Shown here: one piece after another, positions 1-11,277 of the stretch
Position numbering within the stretch: position 1 is the stretch's first letter
How the letters are laid out: each line of letters starts with the position of its first letter
Assembly: GCF_014268785.2 (NCBI RefSeq)
Contig: NZ_JABWRD020000001.1
Location: forward strand, 385,001-449,000
Length of the DNA: 64,000 bases
Direction of reading: 5' to 3'
DNA from: Pseudomonas shirazensis
Lineage (GTDB): Bacteria; Pseudomonadota; Gammaproteobacteria; Pseudomonadales; Pseudomonadaceae
Notes under the pieces: generated by a model
Told to the model about the DNA's origin: nothing
Seen by the model: the letters and a program-made list of their open reading frames with translations, nothing else
The model's database searches: none
Translations under genes and position numbers: made by a program

Positions 1-2289
<2,289 letters not shown>

Positions 2290-2415
2290 ATATAACACCC
2301 AAGCAATTTGCTCATGCAGGTTGCGGTGGTGAAGACGAAACGCCGAAGATTCGTACACAAACATCACATATCCGAATTTGCTGGGCCGTTCATCTGGACG
2401 TTCTGGCTACAGAAT

Positions 2416-2535
2416 TTCTTGACGACAATAGAGCATTGGAACCACCTGATCCCATCCCGAACTCAGTAGTGAAACGATGCATCGCCGATGGTAGTGTGGG
2501 GTCTCCCCATGTGAGAGTAGGTCATCGTCAAGATT
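2416..2535 (+). rRNA. rrf: 5S ribosomal RNA
   Basis: A typical Pseudomonas 5S rRNA of about 120 nt. The core GGAACCACCTGATCCCATCC is intact and the ends TTCTTGACG and CGTCAAGAT pair to form helix I. It lies about 125 nt after the 23S gene with no tRNA between, so this is the distal end of an rrn operon. End positions are good to a few bases. Confidence 0.95.
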
Positions 2536-2543
2536 CATTTCGC

Positions 2544-2583
2544 AAAACCCCTATCTGCGCGAGCAGGTAGGGGTTTTGTCTTT
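2544..2583 (+). terminator. rrn operon terminator (probably shared with the convergent stress-protein gene)
   Basis: A 15-bp stem (2544-2558 with 2563-2577, one G-U pair, loop GCGA) starts with AAAACCCC and ends with GGGGTTTT, followed by GTCTTTT. Because the arms carry A4 and T4 it can end transcription from both directions, serving the rRNA operon on the plus strand and the universal stress gene on the minus strand. Confidence 0.9.
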
Positions 2584-2633
2584 TCCGGGAGCCGGAAATC
2601 TGCGGCTACATAGCGGCCCCAATCAAGGCAGCT

Positions 2634-3497
2634 TCAGTCCCGAGCCAACTCCGCAAGGTGCGCAATCACCTGCTCGGTCTTCAGTACCAATACATCACCT
2701 TCAAGCTTATCCAGCACCACTTCAGCAGTGTTGCCAATCAATGCGCCGGAGATACCCGTACGGGCAACGGTGCCGATCACCGTCACCACGGCCTTGTATT
2801 TATCCTCGGTGTAAGGAATCAGCACATCTGCCGGCCCTTCAGCAATGTGTAGGCGATCATCAGTGATATCGAACTCAGCTTGAAACGCGCTGCACGCCTC
2901 GCGATAGCGTTGTTCGATACTGTCCCGGTTTTGGTACACCGGATCCGCTGCGGAGAGCATGGGGGAGGGGTGGGCACTGATCACGTGCAGTTCGCCTTTG
3001 GCCAGGCTGGCGATGCCAAAACCGTGATCGATAATGCTCGCATGCAATAGACGGTGTTCCTCATCATGATTGCCCACGTCGACCGCTGCCAGAATCACCC
3101 CACCGGTCCAGGGTTGCTCGCTCTTGACCATCAGTACCGCGCAAGGGCACTGACGCAGTAGCTTCCAGTCGCTAGGGGTGAGTAGTGCTTTCTTCAGGGG
3201 GTTATCCGGACGATGCTCCTTGATTACCAAGTCGCAACCCTCGGCCTGCTGGGCCTGGATGACGGCCTCATGTACAACATCGTGCCTGCTTTGCTCAAAG
3301 CTAATATTGTCGTAGCCGTCTTCCTGCAGTTGGCCCGCCAACACGCTCAGCAGTGCCTGATGGTCGTGCTTTTTGTCGCACATCAGCAAATGCATACGGG
3401 CGCCCGTCACCCCGGCAATCAGCTTGGCCCGGGTCAGCGCCCGGCTGTGGGCATGGTCTGGATCGAGTACAACCAGAATGCTTCTGACCTGTTGCAT
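2634..3497 (-). CDS. Universal stress protein, tandem Usp domain
   Basis: A protein of 287 aa with two UspA-like domains, about residues 1-145 and 150-287. The N-terminus (QVRSILVVLD) is the typical first beta strand, and the second domain ends with the family nucleotide-binding pattern GTVARTGISGALIGNTAE. Family members are cytoplasmic and help survival under oxygen or energy starvation in Pseudomonas. Two in-frame ATGs are possible, at 3503 and 3497. AGGAG lies only 3 nt before the first but 9 nt before the second, so I chose 3497. The gene has its own promoter with an ANR-type box (see 3533-3575) and converges on the rRNA operon. Specific function is unknown. Confidence 0.9.
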   Translation of the reverse strand: MQQVRSILVVLDPDHAHSRALTRAKLIAGVTGARMHLLMCDKKHDHQALLSVLAGQLQEDGYDNISFEQSRHDVVHEAVIQAQQAEGCDLVIKEHRPDNPLKKALLTPSDWKLLRQCPCAVLMVKSEQPWTGGVILAAVDVGNHDEEHRLLHASIIDHGFGIASLAKGELHVISAHPSPMLSAADPVYQNRDSIEQRYREACSAFQAEFDITDDRLHIAEGPADVLIPYTEDKYKAVVTVIGTVARTGISGALIGNTAEVVLDKLEGDVLVLKTEQVIAHLAELARD

Positions 3498-3532
3498 GAG
3501 CATGGACTCCTAGAATGGCTCGCCGATGCCTG

Positions 3533-3575
3533 ACTATAGACGGCGCGCTTACCGTTGCCGTTTGACGTATATCAA
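3533..3575 (-). promoter_or_regulatory. ANR/FNR-type class II promoter of the universal stress gene
   Basis: On the minus strand the box TTGAT-ATAC-GTCAA (3562-3575) matches TTGAT-N4-ATCAA at 9 of 10 positions. A -10 element TATAGT lies at 3533-3538. The predicted start near 3526 puts the box centre about 42 bases upstream, the class II activator position, and leaves a leader of about 25-30 nt. ANR control of Usp genes under low oxygen is known in P. aeruginosa; its use here is inferred. Confidence 0.65.
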
Positions 3576-3648
3576 GCATAGTCGCTGGCGATCGCCGCTG
3601 CCCTCGGTATAATCGCCGACCCTGCCGCTGTTCAGTTGCCGTGAAATT

Positions 3649-4266
3649 ATGTCCCTGATTCCCGAAGTCCAAGCCTTTCTCGGTTGTCGCACCCCTGATG
3701 CCTGGATCGAAGCAGCACTGGCCGATCAGGAGACGCTGCTGATCGATCACAAGAATTGTGAATTCAAGGCTGCCAGCACAGCGTTGAGCCTGATTGCCAA
3801 GTACAACGCACACCTCGACCTGATCAACATGATGTCGCGCCTTGCACGCGAGGAGCTGGTTCACCACGAGCAGGTACTGCGCCTGATGAAACGTCGTGGC
3901 GTGCCGCTGCGGCCGGTCTCGGCAGGGCGCTATGCGTCCAGCTTGCGCAAGCTGGTTCGCTCCCACGAGCCGGTCAAGTTGGTCGATACGCTGGTAGTGG
4001 GTGCTTTTATCGAAGCGCGCAGCTGCGAGCGCTTTGCCGCACTTGTACCGCACCTGGATGAAGAGTTGGGGACGTTCTACCACGGCTTGCTGAACAGCGA
4101 AGCGCGGCATTTTCTCGGCTATCTGAAGCTCGCCAATCAGTATGGCGATGAGGCCGACATCGCGCGCGTGGTGGAGAAGGTACGCGAGGCTGAAGCAAAG
4201 TTGATCTGTTCAACAGATCAGGAATTGCGCTTTCACAGTGGTATACCGCTGGCCCTCGCCGCTTGA
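3649..4266 (+). CDS. miaE: tRNA-(ms2io6A) hydroxylase MiaE
   Basis: A 205-aa protein of the MiaE family, non-haem diiron monooxygenases that use O2 to hydroxylate the isopentenyl group of ms2i6A at position 37 of tRNAs reading codons starting with U. It is a four-helix bundle; the carboxylate/histidine ligands are visible in REELVHHEQV (about residue 66) and SEARHFLGY (about residue 145). Length is normal for the family. It stands alone, divergent from the stress gene and convergent with the DUF883 gene; no neighbour is functionally linked. Confidence 0.93.
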   Translation: MSLIPEVQAFLGCRTPDAWIEAALADQETLLIDHKNCEFKAASTALSLIAKYNAHLDLINMMSRLAREELVHHEQVLRLMKRRGVPLRPVSAGRYASSLRKLVRSHEPVKLVDTLVVGAFIEARSCERFAALVPHLDEELGTFYHGLLNSEARHFLGYLKLANQYGDEADIARVVEKVREAEAKLICSTDQELRFHSGIPLALAA

Positions 4267-4296
4267 TCAGCGGCTGAGCCAGCGATCTCGCCAGTA

Positions 4297-4614
4297 TTAC
4301 GAACGACGGCCCAGCAGCAAGCCGACTACCAGACCGAAGCCTGCAGACACAGCAACGGTCTGCCACGGGTGACCACCGATATAATCTTGAGTGGCTTCGA
4401 CCACCGGCTGCGCACGGTCGCGTACCGAGGTGGCAGCCTGACGAGCCTGGCTCAGCTTCTGGCTGATCTGGGCGCGCAGGGTATCGGCCTCTTCACCAAT
4501 CAGCGATGCACTTTGCTCGAGCAGACGCTCGGACTCTTCAATCAACGACTGCAGCTCGCTGAAGACTTGGTCCTTGATCTGATCGGTATCGATTTGGGTG
4601 GTTTTCCGGGCCAT
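4297..4614 (-). CDS. DUF883 (YqjD/ElaB-like) membrane-anchored protein
   Basis: A 105-aa protein with a charged, helix-rich N-terminal part (about residues 1-75, many E, Q and R) and one C-terminal hydrophobic segment ending in GLLLGRRS. This is the layout of the DUF883 family, whose E. coli members YqjD and ElaB are inner-membrane proteins, YqjD binding ribosomes in stationary phase. Whether this protein does so is not known. The start is preceded by GAGGAGCTGTTC, a good ribosome site. Confidence 0.85.
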   Translation of the reverse strand: MARKTTQIDTDQIKDQVFSELQSLIEESERLLEQSASLIGEEADTLRAQISQKLSQARQAATSVRDRAQPVVEATQDYIGGHPWQTVAVSAGFGLVVGLLLGRRS

Positions 4615-4745
4615 GAACAGCTCCTCGTTCGGTGATGGTTAGAACAATGGATACCTGCGCGGCGGGAAAGTTGCGCAGACGTTCCGGCCGATTGCCGCAT
4701 CAGTGTAAGATAGCCGGCAAATTTCATGCAGCAGGGTAGATTTTC

Positions 4746-5009
4746 ATGAGTTTCAATCTGGCCAACAGAAGCTTTGAAGAACGGGCGCAGATCGAAGCGG
4801 AGAAAGCGCGACTGTTCGAGTATTGGCAGAGCAACCTTGGCAAGGTCAAGGCTGAAGCCGGTCGCTTGATTTCCGAGAAGTCTCGTCGCAAGGGCAAATG
4901 GGCCGAGTGGGTCCGCGCCGAGCTAGATGCGATGACGCCGCAGGATTTTGCGATCATGGTCCGTAGCGAGGTCAATAAAATGATGGCCGCCGCCAACGCC
5001 AATCGCTGA
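4746..5009 (+). CDS. Small conserved protein of unknown function
   Basis: An 87-aa basic, soluble protein, predicted almost entirely helical, with many K, R and E and no signal peptide or membrane segment. I do not recognise a named domain. It is read divergently from the DUF883 gene with a 131-nt gap holding the promoters of both. Codon use is typical of the surrounding genes, so it is a real gene rather than a chance frame. Confidence 0.75.
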   Translation: MSFNLANRSFEERAQIEAEKARLFEYWQSNLGKVKAEAGRLISEKSRRKGKWAEWVRAELDAMTPQDFAIMVRSEVNKMMAAANANR

Positions 5010-5153
5010 TCAGGTGCTGCTGTCAGTGGCGGCCCTCAGCCGCTAGACACGTCAGGAAGCATCTGCACACGAATTCGCACTTTTAATACGAACCTGCCAC
5101 GCCCTAGGCTATCCAACGCCTGAGCGTGGATTTTTCGTTTTTGGAGGTGGCAC

Positions 5154-5468
5154 ATGAAATCTGTCTGGCCAGTCCTTGGCCTTGGTTTTTTGCTGGCGTT
5201 ACCTGGCAGCGTCGCATTCGCTGATACCAGTGTGCTGGCTGCCAACAACAACCCCTACAACAGCCCGATTCAGCGCGCCAACCCCAATAGCCGGCAGGGC
5301 AGTGCGCCTGATACCCCACCCGTGCGCGGGCCCTCCACCCAGCCCATGCCACGTCCACCGACGCTGGACCATCGCGGTATCGGCAATGGTGACAATTTGC
5401 GCCGCCAACAACAGACCCCACGCCTCGAACCCAGTCGCCCGCCGCGTGACAGCCAACGCGCGCCGTGA
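5154..5468 (+). CDS. Small secreted Pro/Asn-rich protein of unknown function
   Basis: A 104-aa protein with a clear Sec signal peptide (about residues 1-23, ending AFA), followed by a low-complexity, probably disordered tail rich in N, P, Q and R. GGAGGTGG sits just upstream of the start, a very strong ribosome site. It ends 22 nt before the sugar dehydrogenase gene, so the two are probably co-transcribed. No domain recognised; a periplasmic location is inferred from the signal peptide. Confidence 0.78.
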   Translation: MKSVWPVLGLGFLLALPGSVAFADTSVLAANNNPYNSPIQRANPNSRQGSAPDTPPVRGPSTQPMPRPPTLDHRGIGNGDNLRRQQQTPRLEPSRPPRDSQRAP

Positions 5469-5490
5469 GCTTTTCTGCAAGGAACTCCGC

Positions 5491-6642
5491 ATGACTCCAC
5501 GATACTGGTTGACCAGCTTGACCGTCGCAGCGCTGCTGCCCGTATTTGCCCACGCCGCCTCCGAGCAGCAATTTCCCAGCGAAGAGGGTGAGATCACCGT
5601 CAGCACAGTCGCCAATGGCCTGCGTAATCCTTGGGGCCTGGCGTTTCTTCCAGGCGGTAAGGACATGCTGGTCACCGAACGCCCTGGCAACCTGCGTCTG
5701 GTGACCGCTGAAGGCAAGGTCGGGCCACCCCTGAGCGGCGTCCCCAAGGTCTGGGCGCAAGGGCAGGGCGGCCTGCTCGATGTAGTGCTGTCGCCAGACT
5801 TCGACAAGGACCGCACGGTCTACCTGTCGTTCGCCGAAGAAGGCGACGATGACAAGGCCGGTACTGCGGTTGGCCGCGGCCAGCTCTCGGCCGACCGCGC
5901 GCGTCTCAACAATTTCACCGTGATATTCCGCCAGATGCCGAAGCTGTCCGAAGGCAACCATTTCGGCTCGCGGCTGGTATTCGACCGGAACGGCTATTTG
6001 TTCATCGCCCTTGGCGAGAACAACCAGCGCGCCACCGCGCAGGACTTGGACAAGCTCCAAGGCAAGGTCGTGCGCATCCTCCCCGATGGTGAGGTACCCA
6101 AAGACAATCCCTTCGTTGGCAAGTCAGACGTTCGCCCCGAGATCTGGTCGTTTGGCCATCGCAATCAGCAGGGCGCAGCGCTCAATCCGTGGAGCGGCGA
6201 GCTCTGGACCAATGAGCACGGGCCGCGCGGTGGTGACGAGATCAACATTCCCCAGGCTGGCAAGAACTACGGTTGGCCGATTGCTACCCATGGCATCAAC
6301 TACTCGCTGTTGCCGATTCCAGAGGCCAAGGGCAAGCACGTTGACGGCATGGTCGATCCCCATCATGTGTGGGAGAAATCACCAGGCATCAGCGGCATGG
6401 CGTTCTACGACCGTCCTACGTTCAAGGCCTGGGACCACAACCTGTTCATCGGTGCACTGGCCACTCAAGAGCTGATCCGCCTGCAGCTCAAGGGCGATAA
6501 GGTGGTGCACGAAGAGCGGCTGCTGGGCGAACTGAAGGCGCGAATTCGTGATGTGCGCGTAGGGCCTGACGGCTACCTGTATGTACTGACCGACGCCAAA
6601 GACGGCGCGCTGCTGAAAGTTGGCTTGAGCAACGACCAGTAA
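5491..6642 (+). CDS. Periplasmic PQQ-dependent soluble aldose sugar dehydrogenase (YliI/Asd type)
   Basis: A 383-aa protein with a signal peptide (about residues 1-22, ending AHA) and a six-bladed beta-propeller of the soluble glucose/sorbosone dehydrogenase family. Family landmarks are visible: GLRNPWGLAFLPGG at the first blade, EGNHFGSRL, and the block WSFGHRNQQGAALNP, all typical of PQQ-binding aldose dehydrogenases such as E. coli YliI. Expected role is periplasmic oxidation of aldose sugars with PQQ and calcium. The frame is open upstream, but the start at 5491 is preceded by AAGGAACTCCGC and begins the signal peptide. Confidence 0.88.
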   Translation: MTPRYWLTSLTVAALLPVFAHAASEQQFPSEEGEITVSTVANGLRNPWGLAFLPGGKDMLVTERPGNLRLVTAEGKVGPPLSGVPKVWAQGQGGLLDVVLSPDFDKDRTVYLSFAEEGDDDKAGTAVGRGQLSADRARLNNFTVIFRQMPKLSEGNHFGSRLVFDRNGYLFIALGENNQRATAQDLDKLQGKVVRILPDGEVPKDNPFVGKSDVRPEIWSFGHRNQQGAALNPWSGELWTNEHGPRGGDEINIPQAGKNYGWPIATHGINYSLLPIPEAKGKHVDGMVDPHHVWEKSPGISGMAFYDRPTFKAWDHNLFIGALATQELIRLQLKGDKVVHEERLLGELKARIRDVRVGPDGYLYVLTDAKDGALLKVGLSNDQ

Positions 6643-6688
6643 TCGCGATAACAGGTACCATGGCGTTTTCCCAAGCGCTCACTGGCAC

Positions 6689-7795
6689 ATGGCTATCGAT
6701 CCGCAAACGCTCTATCAGCAGGCTTTGCAGCAGGACGGCTTCGTTGCCGATCCTGCGCAGGCCAATGCCCTAGCCGCCCTTCAGCGGTGCTTCGAATCCT
6801 TGCAGACTGACCAGGCCGGCCCGGGCGTCTACCTATGGGGACCGGTCGGTCGCGGCAAGACCTGGCTGATGGACCAGTTTCATCGCTGCCTGCAAATACC
6901 CGCAAGGCGTCAGCATTTTCATCACTTCATGGCCTGGGTACATCAGCGGCTTTTCCAGCTCAATGGCACCGCTGACCCGCTGCGAGCATTGGCCAGTGAG
7001 CTGGCCGGGCAGATTCGCGTGCTGTGCTTCGATGAGCTGTTCGTCAACGACATCGGCGACGCGATCATCCTTGGCCGATTGTTCAGCGAGCTGTTCGAGC
7101 ACGGCGTGGTGATCGTCGCCACCTCCAATCAACCACCGACCGAGCTGTACCTGGACGGCTTCAATCGTGACCGCTTCCTGCCCGCCATTGAGGCGATGCA
7201 GCGGCATATGCAGATTTTGCCGGTCGCCGGCGGACAGGATCACCGTCTGCACCCAGGCCTCGCGCGTCAGCGTTACTGGTGTATAGCAGACAACGCGACC
7301 AGTACCTTCGGCACGCTGTTCGAGCAATTGAGTGCCGGGGACGCTGGGTGTGCCCAGCCGCTGCAATTAGGTTCGCGACAAATCCGCGTGGTGCGCCGCA
7401 GTGCCCAGGCCATTTGGTGTCACTTCAGCGATCTGTGCGAGCAACCGTTGTCGGCCATCGAGTTCATGGCCTTGTGTGATCAGTTTTCGGCGATCCTTAT
7501 CGATGCTATCCCTGCGCTAGGCGGCGAACAGCGCGCCGGGCGCATTGCACGGGGCACCGAAGATGCTGCCGAGCGAGTAGCTGCCGGCGATCGCCAGCTG
7601 CCGACGTTGTCAGCCAAAGACGATAGCGTGCGCCGCTTCATCGCTTTGGTCGACGAGTGCTATGACCGCCGCGTTGCCCTCTACCTTGAGGCTCAAGTGC
7701 CGTTGGATGCGCTCTATACAAAGGGCTACCTGGCATTCCCGTATCAGCGCACCTTGAGCCGGTTACGGGAAATGCAGTTGCAACGCTTCGGCTAA
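6689..7795 (+). CDS. zapE: AFG1/ZapE-family AAA ATPase
   Basis: A 368-aa P-loop ATPase. Walker A is GPVGRGKT (residues 51-58) and Walker B VLCFDEL (about 111-117), followed by the sensor region VATSNQPP. ZapE in E. coli binds FtsZ and is needed for division under stress; the mitochondrial homologue AFG1 acts in inner-membrane protein quality control. Pseudomonas often carries two members of this family, and this copy is not next to the usual rplM-rpsI region, so it may be the second paralogue. It converges with the hydrolase gene. Confidence 0.85.
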   Translation: MAIDPQTLYQQALQQDGFVADPAQANALAALQRCFESLQTDQAGPGVYLWGPVGRGKTWLMDQFHRCLQIPARRQHFHHFMAWVHQRLFQLNGTADPLRALASELAGQIRVLCFDELFVNDIGDAIILGRLFSELFEHGVVIVATSNQPPTELYLDGFNRDRFLPAIEAMQRHMQILPVAGGQDHRLHPGLARQRYWCIADNATSTFGTLFEQLSAGDAGCAQPLQLGSRQIRVVRRSAQAIWCHFSDLCEQPLSAIEFMALCDQFSAILIDAIPALGGEQRAGRIARGTEDAAERVAAGDRQLPTLSAKDDSVRRFIALVDECYDRRVALYLEAQVPLDALYTKGYLAFPYQRTLSRLREMQLQRFG

Positions 7796-7814
7796 CGGTC
7801 CGCTCAGAGCAGGT

Positions 7815-8813
7815 TCATTTCTGCAGCCAGTCGATCAAGGTCTTGTGGAAGCGCTGCGGTTCTTCGATTTGCGGCGCGTGGCCCATCCCCTCAAAGACGA
7901 TCATTTCGCCCTGCGGGATCAGCTTGGCCGCCTGCGGTCCCAGCGCCTTGTAGTTGCCCAGCTTCGCCTTGACCTCAGCCGGGGCAATGTCGCTGCCAAT
8001 CGCGGTAGTGTCCTGATCGCCAATCAGTAGCAAGGTCGGCATCTTCAGGTTCTGGAACTCGTAATAAACCGGCTGGGTAAAGATCATGTCGTAGATCAAC
8101 GCCGAGTTCCATGCCACGCGCTCATGCCCAGGACCCTGATTCAAGCCAACCAGCATCTGCACCCAGCGCTCGTATTCGGGCTTCCAGCGGCCGGCGTAAT
8201 AGGTCTTGCGCTCGTAGTTGCGCACGCCCTCGGCGTCCAGCTTGAGCTCACGTTGATACCACTGATCGACCGTTCGGTAAGGTACGCCTAGGGCTTTCCA
8301 GTCTTCCAGGCCGATTGGATTGACCATCGCCAGGCGCGCGACCTGCTGCGGATACATCAGCGCATAGCGGGTGGCAAGCATGCCGCCAGTGGAGTGGCCG
8401 AGAATGATCGCCTGCTCGACCCCCAACTGCTTGAGCAGGGCGTGAGTGTTGCTCGCCAGCTGCTGGAAGCTGTATTGGTAATAGGCAGGCTTGCTCGACG
8501 TGCAGAACCCTATCTGGTCCGGCACGATGACCCGGTAGCCGGCTTTGCTGAGCGCATCGATGCTGCTTTCCCAGGTTGCGCCGCAGAAGTTTTTGCCGTG
8601 CATCAGCACCACGCTGTGACCGTTGGCCTTGCCTTCGGCGGGGACGTCCATATAGCCCATCTGCAAGGCCTGGTCTTGCGAGGTGAAGTCGTAATGCTGG
8701 AGCGGATAGGGGTAGTCGAAGCCTTCGAGTTGCTGCCCATAGGTGGGCGACTCGGCAGCGAACGCCGTGCTGCCGATTAGGCAGGCGAGGGCCAGGGCGG
8801 TTGCGCGCAGCAT
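7815..8813 (-). CDS. Secreted alpha/beta-hydrolase
   Basis: A 332-aa protein with a signal peptide (about residues 1-20, ending AFA) and an alpha/beta-hydrolase fold. The oxyanion motif MHGKNFCG lies at about 71-78, the nucleophile elbow GHSTGG puts Ser at 141, the acid is in GDQDTT (about 266-268) and the His in GMGHAPQ (312). It is therefore a complete, probably periplasmic esterase/lipase-like enzyme of unknown substrate. The frame extends 21 codons further upstream, but 8813 is preceded by GGAG at 8 nt and starts the signal peptide. Confidence 0.86.
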   Translation of the reverse strand: MLRATALALACLIGSTAFAAESPTYGQQLEGFDYPYPLQHYDFTSQDQALQMGYMDVPAEGKANGHSVVLMHGKNFCGATWESSIDALSKAGYRVIVPDQIGFCTSSKPAYYQYSFQQLASNTHALLKQLGVEQAIILGHSTGGMLATRYALMYPQQVARLAMVNPIGLEDWKALGVPYRTVDQWYQRELKLDAEGVRNYERKTYYAGRWKPEYERWVQMLVGLNQGPGHERVAWNSALIYDMIFTQPVYYEFQNLKMPTLLLIGDQDTTAIGSDIAPAEVKAKLGNYKALGPQAAKLIPQGEMIVFEGMGHAPQIEEPQRFHKTLIDWLQK

Positions 8814-8888
8814 GGGGGCACTCCGTGTAGGACCATGTAGGAAAAAGCGACTGTAGCAGCCCGACACGCGCAACAAGCGGCAAAGGTG

Positions 8889-9326
8889 TTACTGGCCGTT
8901 AACCCAGCCCAGGGTAACCAGCACTACCACCAGGTAACGCCCACACTTGGCGACTGTCACCAGCAGCAGAAAACGCCAGAATGGCTCGCGCATGATGCCA
9001 GCAATCAGCGTCAGAGGATCGCCGATCACCGGCATCCAGCTAAGCAACAGCGACCACTGGCCCCAGCGTTGGTACCGTTGCTGGGCACCCTCCAGTTGGG
9101 CACCACTGAACGGGAACCAGCGGTGCCCACGCAGCCGTTCCACCGCCCGGCCGAGCAGCCAGTTGACCACCGAGCCCAGGACATTGCCCAGGGTGGCGAC
9201 CAGCAGCAAGGTCAACCAGGCCTGCGGCTCGCGCAGCAACAACCCGACCAGCACCGCTTCGGACTGCAACGGCAGCAGAGTAGCGGCGCCGAAGGCGCTG
9301 AGGAACAACGCCGCAAGGCTCATCAT
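8889..9326 (-). CDS. YqaA-family (DedA/VTT-like) inner-membrane protein
   Basis: About 145 aa with four hydrophobic segments and the family pattern GNVLGSVVNWLLGR followed by MPVIGDPLTLIAGIMR, both typical of the YqaA group of SNARE-associated/VTT proteins. DedA-family proteins are tied to lipid flipping and membrane homeostasis; the role of YqaA is not established. It starts 10 nt after the DUF411 stop codon and has no strong ribosome site, so translation is probably coupled. Start could be either of two adjacent ATGs (9326 or 9323). Confidence 0.82.
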   Translation of the reverse strand: MMSLAALFLSAFGAATLLPLQSEAVLVGLLLREPQAWLTLLLVATLGNVLGSVVNWLLGRAVERLRGHRWFPFSGAQLEGAQQRYQRWGQWSLLLSWMPVIGDPLTLIAGIMREPFWRFLLLVTVAKCGRYLVVVLVTLGWVNGQ

Positions 9327-9336
9327 CGGCCGCGGC

Positions 9337-9765
9337 TCAGTAGCTGGCCACGACCTCGTCGTTACCCTCATGGGTCACGCCGATCACCTGGTAGGAATCT
9401 TTGTGATCGCCCATCTCCATCCCCGGCGAACCCATCGGCATGCCGGGTACTGCCACGCCCTTGAGGTCGTTGCGTTTGGCGAGCAGGCGCACTTGTTCGG
9501 CCGGCACATGGCCTTCGACGAACTTGCCATCGATGACACCGGTATGACAGGAGGCCAGCCGCGGCGCCACCCCGAGGCGTTGTTTCACGGCGCTCATGTT
9601 CGGCTCGACGTGGTCATTGACGGTAAAACCGTTATCGCGCAGGTGGCTGATCCACTGCTTGCAGCAGCCACAGTTGGGGTCACGGTAAACGTCGATGGTC
9701 TCGGCAGCCTGAGCAAGGCCAGTGAAGGCCAGCAGGCCCAGAGCAATCAGGCGAGTACGCAGCAT
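9337..9765 (-). CDS. DUF411 periplasmic metal-binding protein (CopG-like)
   Basis: A 142-aa protein with a signal peptide (about 1-20, ending AQA) and the DUF411 signature DPNCGCC (about 29-35) followed later by SCHTG. The cysteine cluster is thought to bind metal, and several members occur in copper or arsenic resistance operons. Here it stands with yqaA and not with copper genes, although the C-terminal Met-rich stretch PGMPMGSPGMEM also fits copper binding. The chosen start has GAGG 8-9 nt upstream. Confidence 0.86.
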   Translation of the reverse strand: MLRTRLIALGLLAFTGLAQAAETIDVYRDPNCGCCKQWISHLRDNGFTVNDHVEPNMSAVKQRLGVAPRLASCHTGVIDGKFVEGHVPAEQVRLLAKRNDLKGVAVPGMPMGSPGMEMGDHKDSYQVIGVTHEGNDEVVASY

Positions 9766-9917
9766 GGTCAAATTCCTCGGCAAGGGGCGGTCGCCTGCAG
9801 GCGGCAGGCTCGGCTGCAGCTTAACGCAACCGGCATCTGCCTGCTGCAGGCAGGTCAAAAACGGCCAGCATGGCGCAAGTCACCTGACAGCAAGCTGACG
9901 CAGTCATTACAGCGCTG

Positions 9918-11252
9918 TCAGCCGGCAGGCGCAGCACCGTCCAGATCACGCATCAGCAACGCGTACTCAAGTGGCACCTGCTCAGGGATAGGCAGATACA
10001 CCACATGGCCGTCGCCAGGCGCTACCTCGATCTCGCGCTGCTGCCGATCGTGCAGGCGGCTCAGTTCGAAATGGTAGTTGCCGCGGGGTGTCATCAGCTC
10101 CAGCTGATCGCCAAGGGCAAAACGGTTCTTGACCTTGACCTCGGCCAGGCCCTCGACCCGCACACCGGTCAGCTCACCGACGAACTGCTGTCGCTCGGAC
10201 ATCGAATTGCCGCGCTGGTAGTTCTGGTATTCATCGTGCACATGGCGGCGCAGGAAGCCTTCGGTGTAGCCACGCTGGGCCAGCGATTCAAGGTTGTCCA
10301 TCAGGCTGCGATCAAACGGCCGCCCCTGCAGGGCATCGTCGATGGCCTGGCGGTAGGACTGCACCGCGCGAGCGCAGTAGAAATGCGATTTGGTCCGGCC
10401 TTCGATTTTCAGCGAATGCACACCCATGCGCGTCAGCCGCTCGACGTGTTGTACGGCGCGCAGGTCCTTGGCGTTCATGATGTAGGTGCCGTGTTCGTCC
10501 TCGAACGCCGGCAGGGCTTCACCGGGCCGATTGGCCTCTTCAAGCAGGAACACCTGCTCGGTCGGGGCGCCCAGGCCAAGAGTCGGTTGCACTTCATGGA
10601 CGATGTCGCCGCTGACGTTCTCCACCGCCGCAGTGGCCTGATACTTCCAGCGGCAGGCATTGGTACAACTGCCCTGATTGGCGTCGCGCTTGTTCAGGTA
10701 GCCCGACAGCAGGCAGCGCCCTGAGTAGGCCATGCACAGGGCGCCGTGGACGAACACCTCCAGCTGCATATCGGGTACCTGCTGGCGGATCTCCTCGATC
10801 TCTTCCAGCGACAGCTCGCGCGAGAGGATGATTCGGCTCAGGCCAAGCTGCTGCCAGAAGCGCACGCTCGCCCAGTTGACCGTGTTGGCCTGCACCGACA
10901 GGTGCACCGGCATCTGTGGGAAGTGCTCGCGCACCAGCATGATCAGGCCCGGGTCAGACATGATCAGCGCATCGGGCGCCATCGCGATCACCGGAGCAAG
11001 GTCCTTGAGGAAGGTCTTCAGCTTGGCGTTGTGCGGGGCGATGTTGACCACCACGTAGAACTGCTTGCCCAAGGCGTGCGCTTCGTTGATGCCCAAGGCC
11101 AGGTTGGCATGGTCGAATTCGTTGTTGCGCACCCGCAGGCTGTAGCGCGGCTGGCCGGCATACACCGCGTCGGCGCCGTAGGCAAAGGCGTAGCGCATGC
11201 TTTTCAGCGTGCCGGCAGGGGCGAGCAATTCAGGCTTGGCGAGAGAGGTCAT
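9918..11252 (-). CDS. trhP: Peptidase-U32-family tRNA uridine hydroxylase TrhP (YegQ)
   Basis: A 444-aa protein closely matching E. coli YegQ throughout, including KPELLAPAGTLKSMRYA at the start, the Fe-S-linked cysteine region SGRCLLSGY...GSCTNACRW, and the C-terminal block. YegQ/TrhP uses prephenate to make 5-hydroxyuridine at tRNA position 34 without oxygen, complementing the O2-dependent TrhO. Start 11252 was chosen because homology begins there; the frame is open 18 codons further. A perfect ANR-type box lies at class II distance upstream (see 11278-11319), which fits an oxygen-independent enzyme. Confidence 0.92.
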   Translation of the reverse strand: MTSLAKPELLAPAGTLKSMRYAFAYGADAVYAGQPRYSLRVRNNEFDHANLALGINEAHALGKQFYVVVNIAPHNAKLKTFLKDLAPVIAMAPDALIMSDPGLIMLVREHFPQMPVHLSVQANTVNWASVRFWQQLGLSRIILSRELSLEEIEEIRQQVPDMQLEVFVHGALCMAYSGRCLLSGYLNKRDANQGSCTNACRWKYQATAAVENVSGDIVHEVQPTLGLGAPTEQVFLLEEANRPGEALPAFEDEHGTYIMNAKDLRAVQHVERLTRMGVHSLKIEGRTKSHFYCARAVQSYRQAIDDALQGRPFDRSLMDNLESLAQRGYTEGFLRRHVHDEYQNYQRGNSMSERQQFVGELTGVRVEGLAEVKVKNRFALGDQLELMTPRGNYHFELSRLHDRQQREIEVAPGDGHVVYLPIPEQVPLEYALLMRDLDGAAPAG

Positions 11253-11277
11253 GGGCGCACCGGAGCAAAGGGCGCGG

